From contig JBDOIE010000182.1 of the NCBI GenBank assembly GCA_041082245.1, positions 1-5,523 of the forward strand: 5,523 bases of DNA. Reading direction: 5' to 3'. This document shows positions 5,384 through 5,523 of this stretch, one piece after another. The position numbers and the translations under genes were made by a program. This DNA is from DAOTVY01 sp041082245. Lineage in GTDB: Bacteria; Chloroflexota; Chloroflexia; DTKN01. Numbering within the stretch: position 1 is the first letter of the stretch; each line of letters starts with the position of its first letter. Under the pieces are notes generated by a model. It ran no database searches, was not told the DNA's origin, and saw only the letters and a program-made list of their open reading frames with translations.

Positions 5384-5523
5384 TCATAGTGCTTTCATCC
5401 GCGCTTTTGCGGACGGCGGAGCGACAATCCCGTAGCGAGCTAGCGCCTCCTCGATCAGCCATTCGACCGCACGCCGGTCCTCGACCGTGAGTACCGCCTC
5501 GTGGTGGGCAAGGCTAAGTGCCA
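5384..5523 (-). CDS. Unrecognised protein, C-terminal 45 residues
   Basis: Minus-strand frame open at the right edge of the window, ending in TGA at 5386-5384. The last residues read AHHEAVLTVEDRRAVEWLIE, then EALARYGIVAPPSAKARMKAL. The composition (amphipathic helix, Ala/Glu/Arg-rich, then a proline hinge and a basic tail) looks like a real bacterial C-terminus, and the frame holds no stop for the full 140 bp. The family was not recognised. A helical C-terminal of a small PIN-type or DNA-binding protein is possible but not supported by any motif. It converges on the asnS operon, with a hairpin between them. Confidence 0.55.
   Translation of the reverse strand, partial: ALSLAHHEAVLTVEDRRAVEWLIEEALARYGIVAPPSAKARMKAL

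Overview
The window is high-GC bacterial DNA. Protein similarity recalled from memory points to a thermophile-type bacterium: the asparaginyl-tRNA synthetase has the 438-residue length and wording of the Thermus-type enzyme. The dense use of HEPN/nucleotidyltransferase pairs and a DUF6504-like small protein would fit Chloroflexota or a similar lineage. That taxonomic placement is inference and is weak.

Left part (1-2321): this looks like the edge of a surface-polysaccharide locus. It opens with the last 66 codons of a non-hydrolysing UDP-GlcNAc 2-epimerase (WecB-like), closed by a tight hairpin. A complete GT4 glycosyltransferase of the WbuB type (1098-2321) lies downstream, also followed by a hairpin. 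Epimerase plus WbuB-like transferase is a familiar pairing in building a 2-acetamido-sugar onto a lipid-linked glycan. About 900 bp without an intact gene separate the two. That gap holds two interleaved palindromes, a well-formed promoter, and the wreck of a HEPN-MNT toxin-antitoxin type module (frameshifted, with internal deletions).

Middle (2322-4125): a gene-free stretch of about 490 bp carries a good sigma70-type promoter and a structured leader. It leads into asnS, a complete asparaginyl-tRNA synthetase with a strong ribosome binding site.

Right part (4126-5170): directly behind asnS, in the same direction, lie an intact MntA-like nucleotidyltransferase, a HEPN-domain protein overlapping it by 32 bp, and a small DUF6504-like protein whose GTG start overlaps the HEPN stop codon by one base. 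The arrangement suggests one transcription unit, asnS-mntA-hepT-small protein. The MNT/HEPN pair should work as antitoxin (AMP-transferase) and toxin or partner. The third small gene is not a standard member of such systems. The HEPN protein lacks the usual RX4-6H RNase motif.

Right edge (5171-5523): about 210 bp without a gene, with a GAAA-loop hairpin, then the C-terminal 45 residues of an unrecognised protein on the minus strand. No tRNA, rRNA, CRISPR array or insertion sequence was recognised in the window.
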